Assembly (NCBI RefSeq): GCF_030005555.1
Contig: NZ_JASCQG010000010.1
Span: 1 to 64,000 of the forward strand
Direction: 5' to 3'
Length of the DNA stretch: 64,000 bases
Source of the DNA: Empedobacter sedimenti
GTDB taxonomy: Bacteria > Bacteroidota > Bacteroidia > Flavobacteriales > Weeksellaceae
Numbering within the stretch: position 1 is the stretch's first letter; the number at the start of each line of letters is the position of its first letter. Below, piece by piece: positions 46,507 through 55,739 of this stretch. The translations under genes were made by a program, and so were the position numbers. The notes beneath the pieces are model-generated. The model saw only the letters and a program-made list of their open reading frames with translations. It was not told the DNA's origin and ran no database searches.

Positions 46507-47931
46507 CTAACCTTTCTCAATTTCCCTTACCACAAAATCCATCTGTCTATCAAAACCAGTTTTTAAATCTTCTGCTTGAAGTGGAATTTCAACATCGGGT
46601 TTTATCCCTTTCGCGTCACTTTTAAAATTAGGCATTCGCATTTTATATTGGAAATGGGGAATCCAAACCAACGTTTTGGAATATGGCAAAACAAAAGCTT
46701 GACCTCCTGCATTGCTGTAATTACTTCCTTGAGAATATTCGCCGTAGAATTTTCCAATTTTGTATTCGCGTAGTAAAGCCAAAAAATGTCCTGTTGTCGA
46801 AAAACAACCTCCATTAATCAGAACGCTCACTTTTCCTTTATATGAATTAGCTTTATTTTGCTGCTTTTTAAACCACCAATCATCGGTATTGGTTGAATTA
46901 TAACAATTCAAACTATTCATTTTCTTCGTCTCTGATAAATCAATTTCTTCAATATTATCAGGGTTTTGAGCATAATGTTTCCAACTTTTTACACTGTTGT
47001 ATTTTGCACCATAGTAGTCTAAATAGTAGTAAGGTTTATCCGTCAAGTAAGAAAAAAGATAATTGGCAATGTCAGCTGAACCACCTCCGTTGTCGCGAAG
47101 GTCAATAATGAGATTCTTGGTTTTTAGGCTATCAAGTTTAGCGAAAAAATCGTCTAATTGTTTTTTGGCAACCTTTCGATCAGCTTCGTTATAACCATTT
47201 GCGAAAGAATGAAATTTCAGAACTGCAATATTATCTTTGCGTATTTCTGTGCTTAATGACGGGATATTTTCAGCGATACTTTTTGTGAAATTTCCGAATG
47301 TTATTCCGTTTAAAACAATCTGTTGTTTTTGATTTTTATCATCTAAATATTCAACATCAAATTTATCTGCTTGGTCGTAGATAAAATAATAAAAAGGAAA
47401 ATTTTTAAACTTTAAATTCAAACCCGATTCGTTTCTTCCTTCAAGATGAATGTATTTTTTAACTTCACTAACAATCGTGGCAATATTTTTTCCGTTTATC
47501 GTAAGGATTTGTAAGCCTTTATAATTCTTATTTTCGTTGGTCGATTTATCAAAATAGTATTTATTATTAATTTTATAAATACTGAAAGGAAAAACCTGTT
47601 CATCCTTTAATAAAGCAGTAATCTGTCCTCTATCAACTGTTGTGTGCCCATCTTTAATTTTTGCCATCAAAGCCGCCGTAAGTTTATAATAATCTATGAT
47701 GGAAAGATTGGTTTTAATGGATTTTTTTAAATCAAAATACGTTTTGTCAAACTCCTTTTTAGAAGTGAACATAAACTCCCCCGGATGAATGGTGTTTGTC
47801 AAATTGTACAATTCCGTAAACTCTGCAGAAATACTGTCTTTATTGAGAGTTTTCTCCAACAACAAGTTTTTCTGTCCAAAACTAAAATTAATTGCAAATA
47901 AAAAAGAGAAGAAAAGTAGTTTATAATTCAT
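46507..47931 (-). CDS. S41 family peptidase, secreted
   Basis: 474 residues from the methionine at 47931, which starts a signal peptide (MNYKLLFFSFLFAINFSFGQ); 31 further upstream codons are open but overlap the next gene. The S41 (C-terminal processing, tail-specific-protease-like) core is seen in KNLIIDLRDNGGGSADIANYL and the nucleophile segment GGCFSTTGHFLAL, followed by GQAFVLPYSK. An N-terminal helical bundle precedes it (YKLTAALMAKIKDGHTTV). Acts outside the cytoplasm on unknown substrate proteins. Part of the minus-strand accessory block 46.5-52.9 kb. Confidence 0.88.
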   Translation of the reverse strand: MNYKLLFFSFLFAINFSFGQKNLLLEKTLNKDSISAEFTELYNLTNTIHPGEFMFTSKKEFDKTYFDLKKSIKTNLSIIDYYKLTAALMAKIKDGHTTVDRGQITALLKDEQVFPFSIYKINNKYYFDKSTNENKNYKGLQILTINGKNIATIVSEVKKYIHLEGRNESGLNLKFKNFPFYYFIYDQADKFDVEYLDDKNQKQQIVLNGITFGNFTKSIAENIPSLSTEIRKDNIAVLKFHSFANGYNEADRKVAKKQLDDFFAKLDSLKTKNLIIDLRDNGGGSADIANYLFSYLTDKPYYYLDYYGAKYNSVKSWKHYAQNPDNIEEIDLSETKKMNSLNCYNSTNTDDWWFKKQQNKANSYKGKVSVLINGGCFSTTGHFLALLREYKIGKFYGEYSQGSNYSNAGGQAFVLPYSKTLVWIPHFQYKMRMPNFKSDAKGIKPDVEIPLQAEDLKTGFDRQMDFVVREIEKG

Positions 47932-47999
47932 TATCCAAATGTTGTTTGTCGTTAATTCCAGATATTTAAACAAAAATACTGAAACATAAATAATTTCTG

Positions 48000-48701
48000 C
48001 TACAAAGAAAGTTCCGCTTGCCAATAATAGAAACTTTTCATTTCGCCAGTATCCATTTTGAATTCGTAAGATATTTTGCTGACTTTGGAAATTTTGACAT
48101 CAATTTTGGTTTTAAAAAGCCAACCATCATAAGAAAAAGTGTGATATTCACCATTTTCGCCACAGACATCAATACCTTCGGGAAGCAGTTTTGAGAAATT
48201 TTCATCGATTTCTTTTCCAATAAAACTTTCGGCCAGCTTGTCGGCTTGTGTTACAATGATTTTGGTTTTAATACCTGATTTTAAAAAGTCTTCAAAAATT
48301 TCTTCCGAAGATTTTCCCCAAAGTGGCTCAACGACTTCTATACCTAAAGGATTAAGTTTGCTTTCTCGATACGACTTCACATCTGCCAAAAAAATATCAC
48401 CAAAAATAAAATGTTTTACACCTTGGTCTTTGAAATGTTCAACTGCTTCGGTCATTCCTTCTTCGTAGGTTTTGGTATCTTTTGATAAAGAAACTGTGTA
48501 AAGAGGAATTCCGATGCTTTCCGCTTGCTTCTGTAACAAGATTAAAGGAATTGCATGAATAGAAGACGTTTGCGTATCATCATTAATGGTTGTCAATAAA
48601 GAAATGACTTCAAACTCATTTTCTTGAAGAATTTTTTGAAGTGCAAAAGCTGAATCTTTTCCGCCGCTCCAATTAAATACTGCTTTTTTTCTAACACTCA
48701 T
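48000..48701 (-). CDS. Dph6-type ATP-binding protein (diphthine--ammonia ligase family)
   Basis: 233 residues. PP-loop ATP pyrophosphatase with NWSGGKDSAF near residue 10-19 and the family segment FGDIFLADVKSYRE; also VCGENGEYHTFSYDG near the end, the Dph6 signature. In eukaryotes and archaea this family amidates diphthine on EF2; bacteria lack diphthamide, so the bacterial role is unknown. Cytoplasmic. Lies between the S41 peptidase and the serine hydrolases, same strand. Confidence 0.9.
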   Translation of the reverse strand: MSVRKKAVFNWSGGKDSAFALQKILQENEFEVISLLTTINDDTQTSSIHAIPLILLQKQAESIGIPLYTVSLSKDTKTYEEGMTEAVEHFKDQGVKHFIFGDIFLADVKSYRESKLNPLGIEVVEPLWGKSSEEIFEDFLKSGIKTKIIVTQADKLAESFIGKEIDENFSKLLPEGIDVCGENGEYHTFSYDGWLFKTKIDVKISKVSKISYEFKMDTGEMKSFYYWQAELSL

Positions 48702-48762
48702 ATCTTCTTTTTGTCAATCTTAACCCAACCAATGTACAAAAAATCAAATATAGATTGATAGA

Positions 48763-50157
48763 TTATTTCCCTTTCAATTCCTTAATTTTCTCAATCATTT
48801 TTTCGGCATTTCCGTTGGTTCCGCCGAGGCTGATGGCTTTGTTATACCATTCTAACGCCAAATCATATTGCTTGTTAGTAAGATAAGCTTCGCCCAAACT
48901 ATCGGCAACACTTGCGTTATTCGGGAACTCTTTTACAACCAATTGAAATATTTTGATGGACTCATTAATTTTGCCTGCTCTTAATAATTCGTAACCCAAT
49001 GTGTTAAGTTCAGTTGGATTTTCAAAACTATACTCTTTTTCGGAAGTATTTTTCAATTGATAATAATTCTCAATCGCTTTATTGACATCAGTTTGTGCCT
49101 CTTTTCTTAACGCTTGGTAAATCGATTTTTTAGGGATTTCAAACGATTTTCCCAACATAATATCACGAATGATATGTCCTAAATTCCAAACTTTATTGCG
49201 ACTGTTGGATGCTAAAATGATGACAACATCATTTTTCATATCATTTAACACCAGCGATTCAAATTTGTAGGAAACACCATTATGACGCTGCAATTCTTCT
49301 TCTCCAAAATAATCGCCAAACGACCCGCCTTGATGGTCTTTTGTGTAGGGATTATTCAATAAAGCTTCATAGGATTTTCTGGAAATCAAACGATGATGAT
49401 CCATCGCATCAATCCATTTGTACATATTATTAGTGTCCATCCAAAGCCAACCGCTGATAAATTCCATTTCTGGACAACGGTTATTATCCATATCGTAGCA
49501 AGACGTTCGATTTTTATAGTCCGGTTTTGCGTCAAACACGGAATTGTTCATTTTCAGAGGTTTGATAATATTTTTCTTTACAAAATCTTGGAAAGTCATT
49601 CCTGTAATCTTTTCAATAATTCTTCTTTGTAAAAAAACATTGCCATTATCGTATCGGTAATCCTTTCCAGGCTCAAATAACAACGTATCCGTTTTTCTCA
49701 AAATCTTCCAAGCTTCTTCATCGTTTTTCGGGACGACGAGTCCGTTTTCTATTCTTGGAATTCCGCTGGCGTAATTAATCAAATGTCTTGTCGTTACTTT
49801 TTCCGACCATTTTGGTAAATCTAAATTGTATTTCGAAATCGGGTCGTCAAGATTGAGTTGACCACGTTCTACCAACATCATAATCGCAACGGCATTAAGC
49901 TCCTTTGCAATAGAACCAAAATTAAAAATTGAATTTTTTGTTAAGGGAGTTTTTTTCGTTTCGTCTGTATAACCAAATGACTTTTGATAGATGATTTTTC
50001 CTTTTTTGACAACCAAAATATTTCCATTGTACAATCCTCTTTCGTAAGATTTTGTCATCAGATAATCTATTTTCTCGGAGACATTTTGAGCGAAAGTGTA
50101 GCAAGAAAAAATCAGCAAAAGGAAACTGATATTTCTTGTGAGATTATTTATTTTCAT
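48763..50157 (-). CDS. Serine hydrolase (beta-lactamase/PBP4 class C-like) with TPR tail
   Basis: 464 residues with a signal peptide (…LLLIFSCYTFAQ). Penicillin-binding-like fold: nucleophile SxxK as GSIAKE (~77-82), second motif YDNG, and a C-terminal hydrolase segment RHNGVSYKF. A linker and two TPR-like repeats follow (ELNTLGYELLRAGKINESIKIF; VADSLGEAYLTNKQYDLALEWYNKAISLG), ending NAEKMIEKIKELKGK. Likely a periplasmic esterase or peptidase. Tandem paralogue of the next gene (6 nt apart). Confidence 0.87.
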   Translation of the reverse strand: MKINNLTRNISFLLLIFSCYTFAQNVSEKIDYLMTKSYERGLYNGNILVVKKGKIIYQKSFGYTDETKKTPLTKNSIFNFGSIAKELNAVAIMMLVERGQLNLDDPISKYNLDLPKWSEKVTTRHLINYASGIPRIENGLVVPKNDEEAWKILRKTDTLLFEPGKDYRYDNGNVFLQRRIIEKITGMTFQDFVKKNIIKPLKMNNSVFDAKPDYKNRTSCYDMDNNRCPEMEFISGWLWMDTNNMYKWIDAMDHHRLISRKSYEALLNNPYTKDHQGGSFGDYFGEEELQRHNGVSYKFESLVLNDMKNDVVIILASNSRNKVWNLGHIIRDIMLGKSFEIPKKSIYQALRKEAQTDVNKAIENYYQLKNTSEKEYSFENPTELNTLGYELLRAGKINESIKIFQLVVKEFPNNASVADSLGEAYLTNKQYDLALEWYNKAISLGGTNGNAEKMIEKIKELKGK

Positions 50158-50163
50158 AAATGT

Positions 50164-51669
50164 CTATTTCTTTGATTCTTTTTCGATTTTTGAAAGCATT
50201 TCTTTTGCATTCTGATTGGTCGGCTCCAGCTCCAATACTTTTTGATAATCAGCTTTTGATGCTGCGTAATCTTTTTTATCAAAATAAGCTTCAGCACGGC
50301 TATCGTACGCATTTGCTAAATCTGGAAATTGATTAATATTCAAAGTGAAAATCTTTATGGCTTCATCAATTTTGTTATTTCTTAAAAACTCGTAACCCAA
50401 AGTATTCAATTCGCTTGCATCTGAGAAATTGTAACCACTCGGATTGTTTGATTTTAGTTTTTTGTAAAGCTCAATACCTTTATCAATGTCTTGCTTTGCC
50501 ATTTTTTTAATTGTTAACGAAATAGATTCTTTTATGGGTTCAAAAGGATAGTTTTTCCATTGATTTTGATAGGCAATATTTGAAACTATTTCATTGATCA
50601 GCTGCATATTTCTGCCGTTGGTCATTACAACAACGCCATTGCCATCTTCCAAACTTCCAATGTAATGGCAAACAAATCCATCATTTCCACCGCTGTGACC
50701 AAAGTATTTTGTACCGTTATAATCTTGAACAAATACACCTAAATTGTTATCAAGTCTTTTTATTGACATTTCTTTTGAAAGAATCTTATTGGATTTTCCT
50801 TGTAAAGACAATTGCGTTTCGATGATGTATTTTGCCAAATCTGCCGGATTTGTCCACAAACCAGCCGCAGCTTGTTCGGGATAAATATGGTATTTGCCAA
50901 CAACCTCGACCTTTCCATTGTAACCCGTTGCTAAAAGATTTTGCTTGTCCGGCGATGGCGGTTGATTAAAAGAACTTTGTGTCATTCCTAAAGATTGCAA
51001 TATGTTTTTTTGCATATAATCCGCATACTTTTCGCCAGTTGTATCTTCCAAAATTAATTGAGAAATGGTCGTTCCGCCTCCCGAATATTGAAACTTTAAA
51101 CTTGGTTCAAAAATCGAACGAACGGCATCAGAATTTGCAGGTTTTGTGCCATCCAAAATTTGCGTAATTGTAGGCAAATCTTGTCCTCGTTCGTAACCTC
51201 CAAAACCACTTACAGAAAGTCCTGCCGTATGATTTAACAATTGAGCGATGTTGATTTTTTTTCCTTTTGAAATAGAATCGTAAGGGAATTTCCACGTTTT
51301 CAAAAAGGTATTAATATCCTGATCCAGATTTAATCTTTGATCTTCAACCAACTTTAAAATTCCCAGACTGTTAAACGATTTACTAATCGAAGCTGCCTGA
51401 AAAAGCGTTTTCGTGGTTGCAGGTCTTTTCTCAGAAACTTCCGCAAAACCGTATGCTTTTGTCCATTCAATTTTGTAATTTTTAACGACAGCAATACTTA
51501 CGGCCTTGACTTCATAAAAATCCATGCGTTCTTTTAAAGTCGTTTTTTTAGTTTTAGTCTTGTCCCAAGCGTTTAGATTATTCTCTAAAGATTTGATTTT
51601 TTCGTTGACACTTTGACCAAAAGTGAAGCCTGAAAAAATCAGAAAAAGGAAAAGGATTGCATTTTTCAT
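50164..51669 (-). CDS. Serine hydrolase (beta-lactamase/PBP4 class C-like) with TPR tail
   Basis: 501 residues from the methionine at 51669 (MKNAILFLFLIFSGFTFGQ signal peptide); 11 more codons are open upstream. Motifs: SxxK as ASISKS (~90), YSGGGT (YxN-like position), and HSGGNDGF (KTG-equivalent HxG). C-terminal TPR repeats similar to those of the neighbour (ELNTLGYEFLRNNKIDEAIKIF; YDSRAEAYFDKKDYAASKADYQKVLELEP). Periplasmic. Upstream of it, reading the same way, is the membrane AraC regulator. Confidence 0.88.
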   Translation of the reverse strand: MKNAILFLFLIFSGFTFGQSVNEKIKSLENNLNAWDKTKTKKTTLKERMDFYEVKAVSIAVVKNYKIEWTKAYGFAEVSEKRPATTKTLFQAASISKSFNSLGILKLVEDQRLNLDQDINTFLKTWKFPYDSISKGKKINIAQLLNHTAGLSVSGFGGYERGQDLPTITQILDGTKPANSDAVRSIFEPSLKFQYSGGGTTISQLILEDTTGEKYADYMQKNILQSLGMTQSSFNQPPSPDKQNLLATGYNGKVEVVGKYHIYPEQAAAGLWTNPADLAKYIIETQLSLQGKSNKILSKEMSIKRLDNNLGVFVQDYNGTKYFGHSGGNDGFVCHYIGSLEDGNGVVVMTNGRNMQLINEIVSNIAYQNQWKNYPFEPIKESISLTIKKMAKQDIDKGIELYKKLKSNNPSGYNFSDASELNTLGYEFLRNNKIDEAIKIFTLNINQFPDLANAYDSRAEAYFDKKDYAASKADYQKVLELEPTNQNAKEMLSKIEKESKK

Positions 51670-51795
51670 AAGTGAAACCATTTGATTGTGATTCATATTC
51701 AATATTAATTATTTTTCCGCAAAACTGCGATAAATAACTTCAGTACGCGACCGACTAAAAAAAGTCGAACTCATTTTCTGGAAAATAATACGATT

Positions 51796-52932
51796 TTACA
51801 AAGCTTCTTTCCTAAAATCGGTCGGCGTTTTCCCTGTGTATTTTTTGAAGGACGTATTGAATGAAGATTTGGAATTAAATCCAACTTGATACAGAATTTC
51901 CAAAACGGTTAATTGTTTTTGAGAAGGATCTTTTAGAATTTTCATTGCTTTTTCGATTCGGTATTCATTTACAAAATCAAAAAAATGTTTGTCCATGTAC
52001 AAATTAATCAAAACCGATAAATCTTTCACGGGCATTTTGACTTGCTCCGCCAAATCCTGAATCGTTAACGAAGAATCCAAATAAGGTTCATTTTTAAGCA
52101 TAAAATCTTTTAAAGATTCGATTGCTGTATTTTTCTCCTCATTAATTTGGGGATTCGGTTTTTCTTCGGAAACGACTTCTTTAATCGGTTTTAAATCCGA
52201 ATTCACACCACGGAAAAAATCGGGATTGTTTAATGCTACAAATAGATACCAACAGGTACAGACAAAAAAAGAAATACCATCAAGCATCACAATCCATTCT
52301 CTCAATTCGCCGAAACCATAAGTAAAAGTAACCCACCATCTTATCAATACTAAAAAATGTACAACATAAAATAGAATGTTGATCTTGTAAAGTGCATTAA
52401 GAATCGAAATATTGGGATTGGTATAATTCTCGAGATAGACCGTTTTCGATTTTCTAATCACCAAAAATGAAGCAATGAAATAAACCTGAAATAGAACTTC
52501 GAAAAGAATGTGGAAAAAGTCCATAATTGGCGATGCTCCCAACCCATTGATGAAACTGATTTTCCCTGCTCTATCTTGAAAATAAATCCCATACGCCATA
52601 TACAAATTGAACGCAATAAAAGGAACGATATGCCATAAATATTTCGGGTTTAATCGAAATTTGGTATAACAGACTGACAAAACGTACAAGTAAAATGAGG
52701 CAGGAAAAATATAATTAAGACTCCAACGGAAAGCCTCAAGCTTCATATAATTGATAGGGAAATCACGCATCAAAAACTTCAACCCATCTGCAGCAGTCGT
52801 AAAAAGAAAAAATGCCAGCAAACAATTGGACAGTTTGTGCTTTGTCTTTACTGTTACCAAAAATAAGGCAAGGACAAGCACAAGGAAAATCCCAATAAAA
52901 GCGGCTATTTCTTTAAAAGTGAAGTTGTCCAT
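51796..52932 (-). CDS. AraC family transcriptional regulator with membrane-spanning N-terminus
   Basis: 378 residues. The first ~240 residues contain seven hydrophobic helices (e.g. FLVLVLALFLVTV, YIFPASFYLYVLSVC, VYFIASFLVI), so the protein sits in the inner membrane. The last ~100 residues are a complete AraC double helix-turn-helix: IQDLAEQVKMPVKDLSVLINLY and KQLTVLEILYQVGFNSKSSFNTSFKKYTGKTPTDFRKEA. A TACATTTG -7 element is at 52952-52959 (minus). It likely senses an external or membrane signal; the downstream serine hydrolases are the natural target candidates. Confidence 0.9.
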   Translation of the reverse strand: MDNFTFKEIAAFIGIFLVLVLALFLVTVKTKHKLSNCLLAFFLFTTAADGLKFLMRDFPINYMKLEAFRWSLNYIFPASFYLYVLSVCYTKFRLNPKYLWHIVPFIAFNLYMAYGIYFQDRAGKISFINGLGASPIMDFFHILFEVLFQVYFIASFLVIRKSKTVYLENYTNPNISILNALYKINILFYVVHFLVLIRWWVTFTYGFGELREWIVMLDGISFFVCTCWYLFVALNNPDFFRGVNSDLKPIKEVVSEEKPNPQINEEKNTAIESLKDFMLKNEPYLDSSLTIQDLAEQVKMPVKDLSVLINLYMDKHFFDFVNEYRIEKAMKILKDPSQKQLTVLEILYQVGFNSKSSFNTSFKKYTGKTPTDFRKEAL

Positions 52933-53003
52933 TTTGTTTTGAATACAAAATCAAATGTAATATTTTTTCACCTCTTTGAGAAAATACATTTTTTTATAAA
53001 AAA

Positions 53004-53720
53004 CTACATACAATGCTCATCCATACCATTTAGCTGAAGTGCTTCTTTGGCTGGCGAGATAAAAGGAATATCTAGTTCTAATCCGCGAAGAATAAATAAT
53101 ACACCCAAAATAAGTGTGATAATTGGTAAGATTTTCAGGATAGTTTGGCGCTGTTTCACAGATAAAAAATTACCAAATAAAACGGTTGCAAACATCAAAG
53201 GTAATGTTCCAAGTCCGAAAAAGAACATAAACATTGCGCTCTTGTAAATAGATCCTAAACCAATGGCCGCTGTAAGTGAAGCGTAAACCATTCCACAAGG
53301 CAACAATCCATTTAATAGTCCAATAATATAAAGTGATGATGAATCTTTCTTTATTAAGTATTTCCCTAATGCAAGCTTTACTTTTACCATTAAAGCATTG
53401 ATTGGGCGAAGTTGTGTTGCTCCATTTTCGTAGAATTTTGGAATCATGACCATAATAATCATCAAAACCCCAATCAAAATACTTAAATAATTTTGTAAAC
53501 CTGCGAAAGAAAGTGATTCGCCAATCAACCCTAAAATTGCACCAAGAATTGTATACGTTGTAACTCGTCCTAATTGATAGGTTAAATTACGAAGTGTAAA
53601 TTTTAGTTTGTTCTGAGATTCTAATCCCAAAGATAAAGCAATAGGTCCGCACATCCCCACGCAATGCAAGGATGATGTAAGACCTATAGAAAGTGCTATT
53701 ATGATTATTGTGAAATCCAT
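53004..53720 (-). CDS. Sulfite exporter TauE/SafE (UreH-type) membrane protein of the cbb3 locus
   Basis: 238 residues, six transmembrane helices. The first helix carries SSLHCVGMCGPIALSLG, with a conserved Cys-x3-Cys, and a second motif GLLPCGMVYASL lies in helix 4; both are typical of the UreH/DsbD-like branch found next to ccoGH, where a role in copper or haem delivery to the oxidase is proposed. It overlaps the ccoH end by 16 nt, showing tight coupling. Metal transport is inferred, not shown. Confidence 0.86.
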   Translation of the reverse strand: MDFTIIIIALSIGLTSSLHCVGMCGPIALSLGLESQNKLKFTLRNLTYQLGRVTTYTILGAILGLIGESLSFAGLQNYLSILIGVLMIIMVMIPKFYENGATQLRPINALMVKVKLALGKYLIKKDSSSLYIIGLLNGLLPCGMVYASLTAAIGLGSIYKSAMFMFFFGLGTLPLMFATVLFGNFLSVKQRQTILKILPIITLILGVLFILRGLELDIPFISPAKEALQLNGMDEHCM

Positions 53721-54148
53721 CGAATGGACTTTTTAATCAAATACGTTTGTTTGTTTTCTGTCCAGCTTAATGTTAACTCATATTCTCCATTAATTAACTT
53801 GGCTGAAGAAACTAAAAAATTCTTTTTATCCGTTAATTTGATTGGTAACTTTACGTCTTTTGTTTCGTCGTCGTTACGCATCAAATAAATATCTCCTTTA
53901 AAATCAGCCGCAGTAGTTTCAGGAAATTGAAACAAAAATCCATTGGCTTGAGTAATAATTTCTGGTTTTTCGGCTAAAACGTTTGCACGTTTTTCAGCAT
54001 TAATTTCGTCTTGAAAATGCAATTCTTTTTCATAGTAATTATCCGTTACCATTCCGCCTGTATCTCCTGCAAAATATAACAATGACAAAATAAAGATGAT
54101 AAAACATCCTAAGGCAATTGCTACATAATGTCCCCAATTTAACTTCAT
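53705..54148 (-). CDS. ccoH: FixH/CcoH family protein
   Basis: 147 residues. One N-terminal transmembrane helix (GHYVAIALGCFIIFILSLLYF), then the FixH motif VTDNYYEKELHFQDEI and a beta-sandwich periplasmic domain (NGFLFQFPE … GEYELTLSW). Small assembly or stability factor of cbb3 oxidase. Starts 5 nt after ccoG and overlaps the TauE gene. Confidence 0.93.
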   Translation of the reverse strand: MKLNWGHYVAIALGCFIIFILSLLYFAGDTGGMVTDNYYEKELHFQDEINAEKRANVLAEKPEIITQANGFLFQFPETTAADFKGDIYLMRNDDETKDVKLPIKLTDKKNFLVSSAKLINGEYELTLSWTENKQTYLIKKSIRWISQ

Positions 54149-54153
54149 AATTT

Positions 54154-55635
54154 CTAATATTTGAATGGAGCTGAGAAGCTCGTTTCGTATTTATCGATTA
54201 CTTTTCCTTTACTGTTAACTAAACCTATTACAACTTTTTCTTTGTATGATTTAATCTCGTTCATCGGAATTTTAAGGAAGAATTTTCCTTGAACGATTTG
54301 ACCTTTTTCCATGTTCAATTTGTTTGAACCTTCATACATTTCGACCTTTGAGTTTTTATGTGATAAAAGCTGTACAGAAACAATTTGATCTTCATTTGTT
54401 TTATTGTACAAAGTATATTCAAACTGATTAACGTAATATTGTCCTTCTACTTTATAATCTGTTCCTGGAACTTTAAGATATTTAGATTCTACATCAGAAC
54501 GAGAGAATAAGAAAGCTGTCATTGCACCAATTAATAGTAATAATGCAAATGTATAGGCTGCTAATCGTTTTGTAAACTTGAATTTTTCTCCACGTTTGAT
54601 ATCGTCTTCTGATGCATAGCGAATTAGTCCTGTTGGTAAACCAACTTTTTCCATTACTTCGTCGCAGGCGTCAATACAAGCAGTACAGTTTACACACTCT
54701 AATTGAATTCCGTTACGAATATCAATTCCAGTAGGACAAACAACTACACATTGTCCACAATCTATACAATCACCTTTTCCTTCGGCTTTGCGATCTTCAT
54801 TCTTTTTGAATTTAGCACGACCAGAAGTTCCTTCTCCACGTTTAAAATCATATGTAACATTGATTGTGTGCGAATCAATTAATACCCCTTGGAAACGTCC
54901 GTAAGGACAAACCAATGTACAAGCTTGTTCGCGAAACCATGCAAATACAAAGTAAAACATCGCAGAAAAGAATACTAACCCAACTAATGTTCCTACATTA
55001 TCTGCTGGTCCTTCTTTTATGACTGCGTATAAGGCGTCAGCTCCAATAATATATGCTAAGAAAACATTTGCTATGATAAATGAAATGATTGCAAAGATGG
55101 TCCATTTCAATAATTTTTTACGAATTTTTTCTTCGTCCCATTCCTGTTTGTCTAATCGCATTTGTTTAGCTCGATCGCCTTCGATAGCATATTCTATTTT
55201 ACGAAAAACCATTTCTAAGAAAATAGTTTGTGGGCAGACCCAACCACAGAACAATCGACCATAAGCCATCGTAAATAATACGATGAAAATAATTGTGGTA
55301 ATCATTCCTAAGGCTAAAAGGAAAAAGTCTGATGTAAAGAATGGAAATCCAAATAAAACGAATTGACTATGCAAAACATCAAATTTAAATAAAGGATTAC
55401 CATTAGGTAATTTCACAAACGGAGTTACTAACAATATTGCTAATAATACATAACTGACATAGGTTCTGTAATTCGTAAACTTTCCGTGAGGTTTCTTTGG
55501 GTATACCCATTTACGCTCACCAGTAGTCTCCATAGTACCAATTGATGAACGTACACCTTCGTTCATTTGACTATTTTCGTCTAAATAATCATCTAACTTA
55601 AATTCATCCCTTTTATCTGAATTCTGAGCACTCAT
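54154..55635 (-). CDS. ccoG: Cytochrome c oxidase accessory protein CcoG (RdxA/FixG)
   Basis: 493 residues from the methionine at 55635 (MSAQNSDKRDEFKLD); 8 more codons are open upstream. Membrane ferredoxin with about five helices, two 4Fe-4S clusters in CIDCGQCVVVCPTGI and CVNCTACIDACDEVM (~295-330), additional CGWVCPQ and CTLVCPYG motifs, and a C-terminal Ig-like periplasmic domain. CcoG homologues act as copper(II) reductases during CuB insertion. Separate transcript from ccoP: a terminator and a promoter lie between. Confidence 0.95.
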   Translation of the reverse strand: MSAQNSDKRDEFKLDDYLDENSQMNEGVRSSIGTMETTGERKWVYPKKPHGKFTNYRTYVSYVLLAILLVTPFVKLPNGNPLFKFDVLHSQFVLFGFPFFTSDFFLLALGMITTIIFIVLFTMAYGRLFCGWVCPQTIFLEMVFRKIEYAIEGDRAKQMRLDKQEWDEEKIRKKLLKWTIFAIISFIIANVFLAYIIGADALYAVIKEGPADNVGTLVGLVFFSAMFYFVFAWFREQACTLVCPYGRFQGVLIDSHTINVTYDFKRGEGTSGRAKFKKNEDRKAEGKGDCIDCGQCVVVCPTGIDIRNGIQLECVNCTACIDACDEVMEKVGLPTGLIRYASEDDIKRGEKFKFTKRLAAYTFALLLLIGAMTAFLFSRSDVESKYLKVPGTDYKVEGQYYVNQFEYTLYNKTNEDQIVSVQLLSHKNSKVEMYEGSNKLNMEKGQIVQGKFFLKIPMNEIKSYKEKVVIGLVNSKGKVIDKYETSFSAPFKY

Positions 55636-55656
55636 CTTACTGAATTTTATATTAAT

Positions 55657-55664
55657 CAAAGATA
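55657..55664 (-). promoter_or_regulatory. Candidate -7 element of ccoG-ccoH
   Basis: TATCTTTG on the minus strand, exact TAnnTTTG, 21 nt before the ccoG start and just after the ccoP terminator. Confidence 0.5.
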
Positions 55665-55667
55665 CGA

Positions 55668-55706
55668 CTAAAAATAAAAAGAGAGCTTATAAATAAGCTC
55701 TCTTCT
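55668..55706 (-). terminator. Terminator after ccoP
   Basis: AGAGAGCTTAT (55680-55690) pairs with ATAAGCTCTCT (55693-55703); on the minus strand a T-rich run follows. The stem is perfect, the loop very short (AA), so the closing pairs likely open. Confidence 0.85.
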
Positions 55707-55739
55707 ACTATGATATTTGTTGTTTTAGATAAATCTAAA

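Noticed and set aside
47932-48024. Longer start of the S41 peptidase
   Set aside because: It overlaps the Dph6-like gene and precedes a clean signal peptide starting at 47931.
51752-51767. CGACT / AGTCG inverted repeat between the AraC gene and the serine hydrolase as an operator
   Set aside because: Five-base arms around an A-run in A/T-rich DNA; too weak to separate from chance or from a poor terminator.
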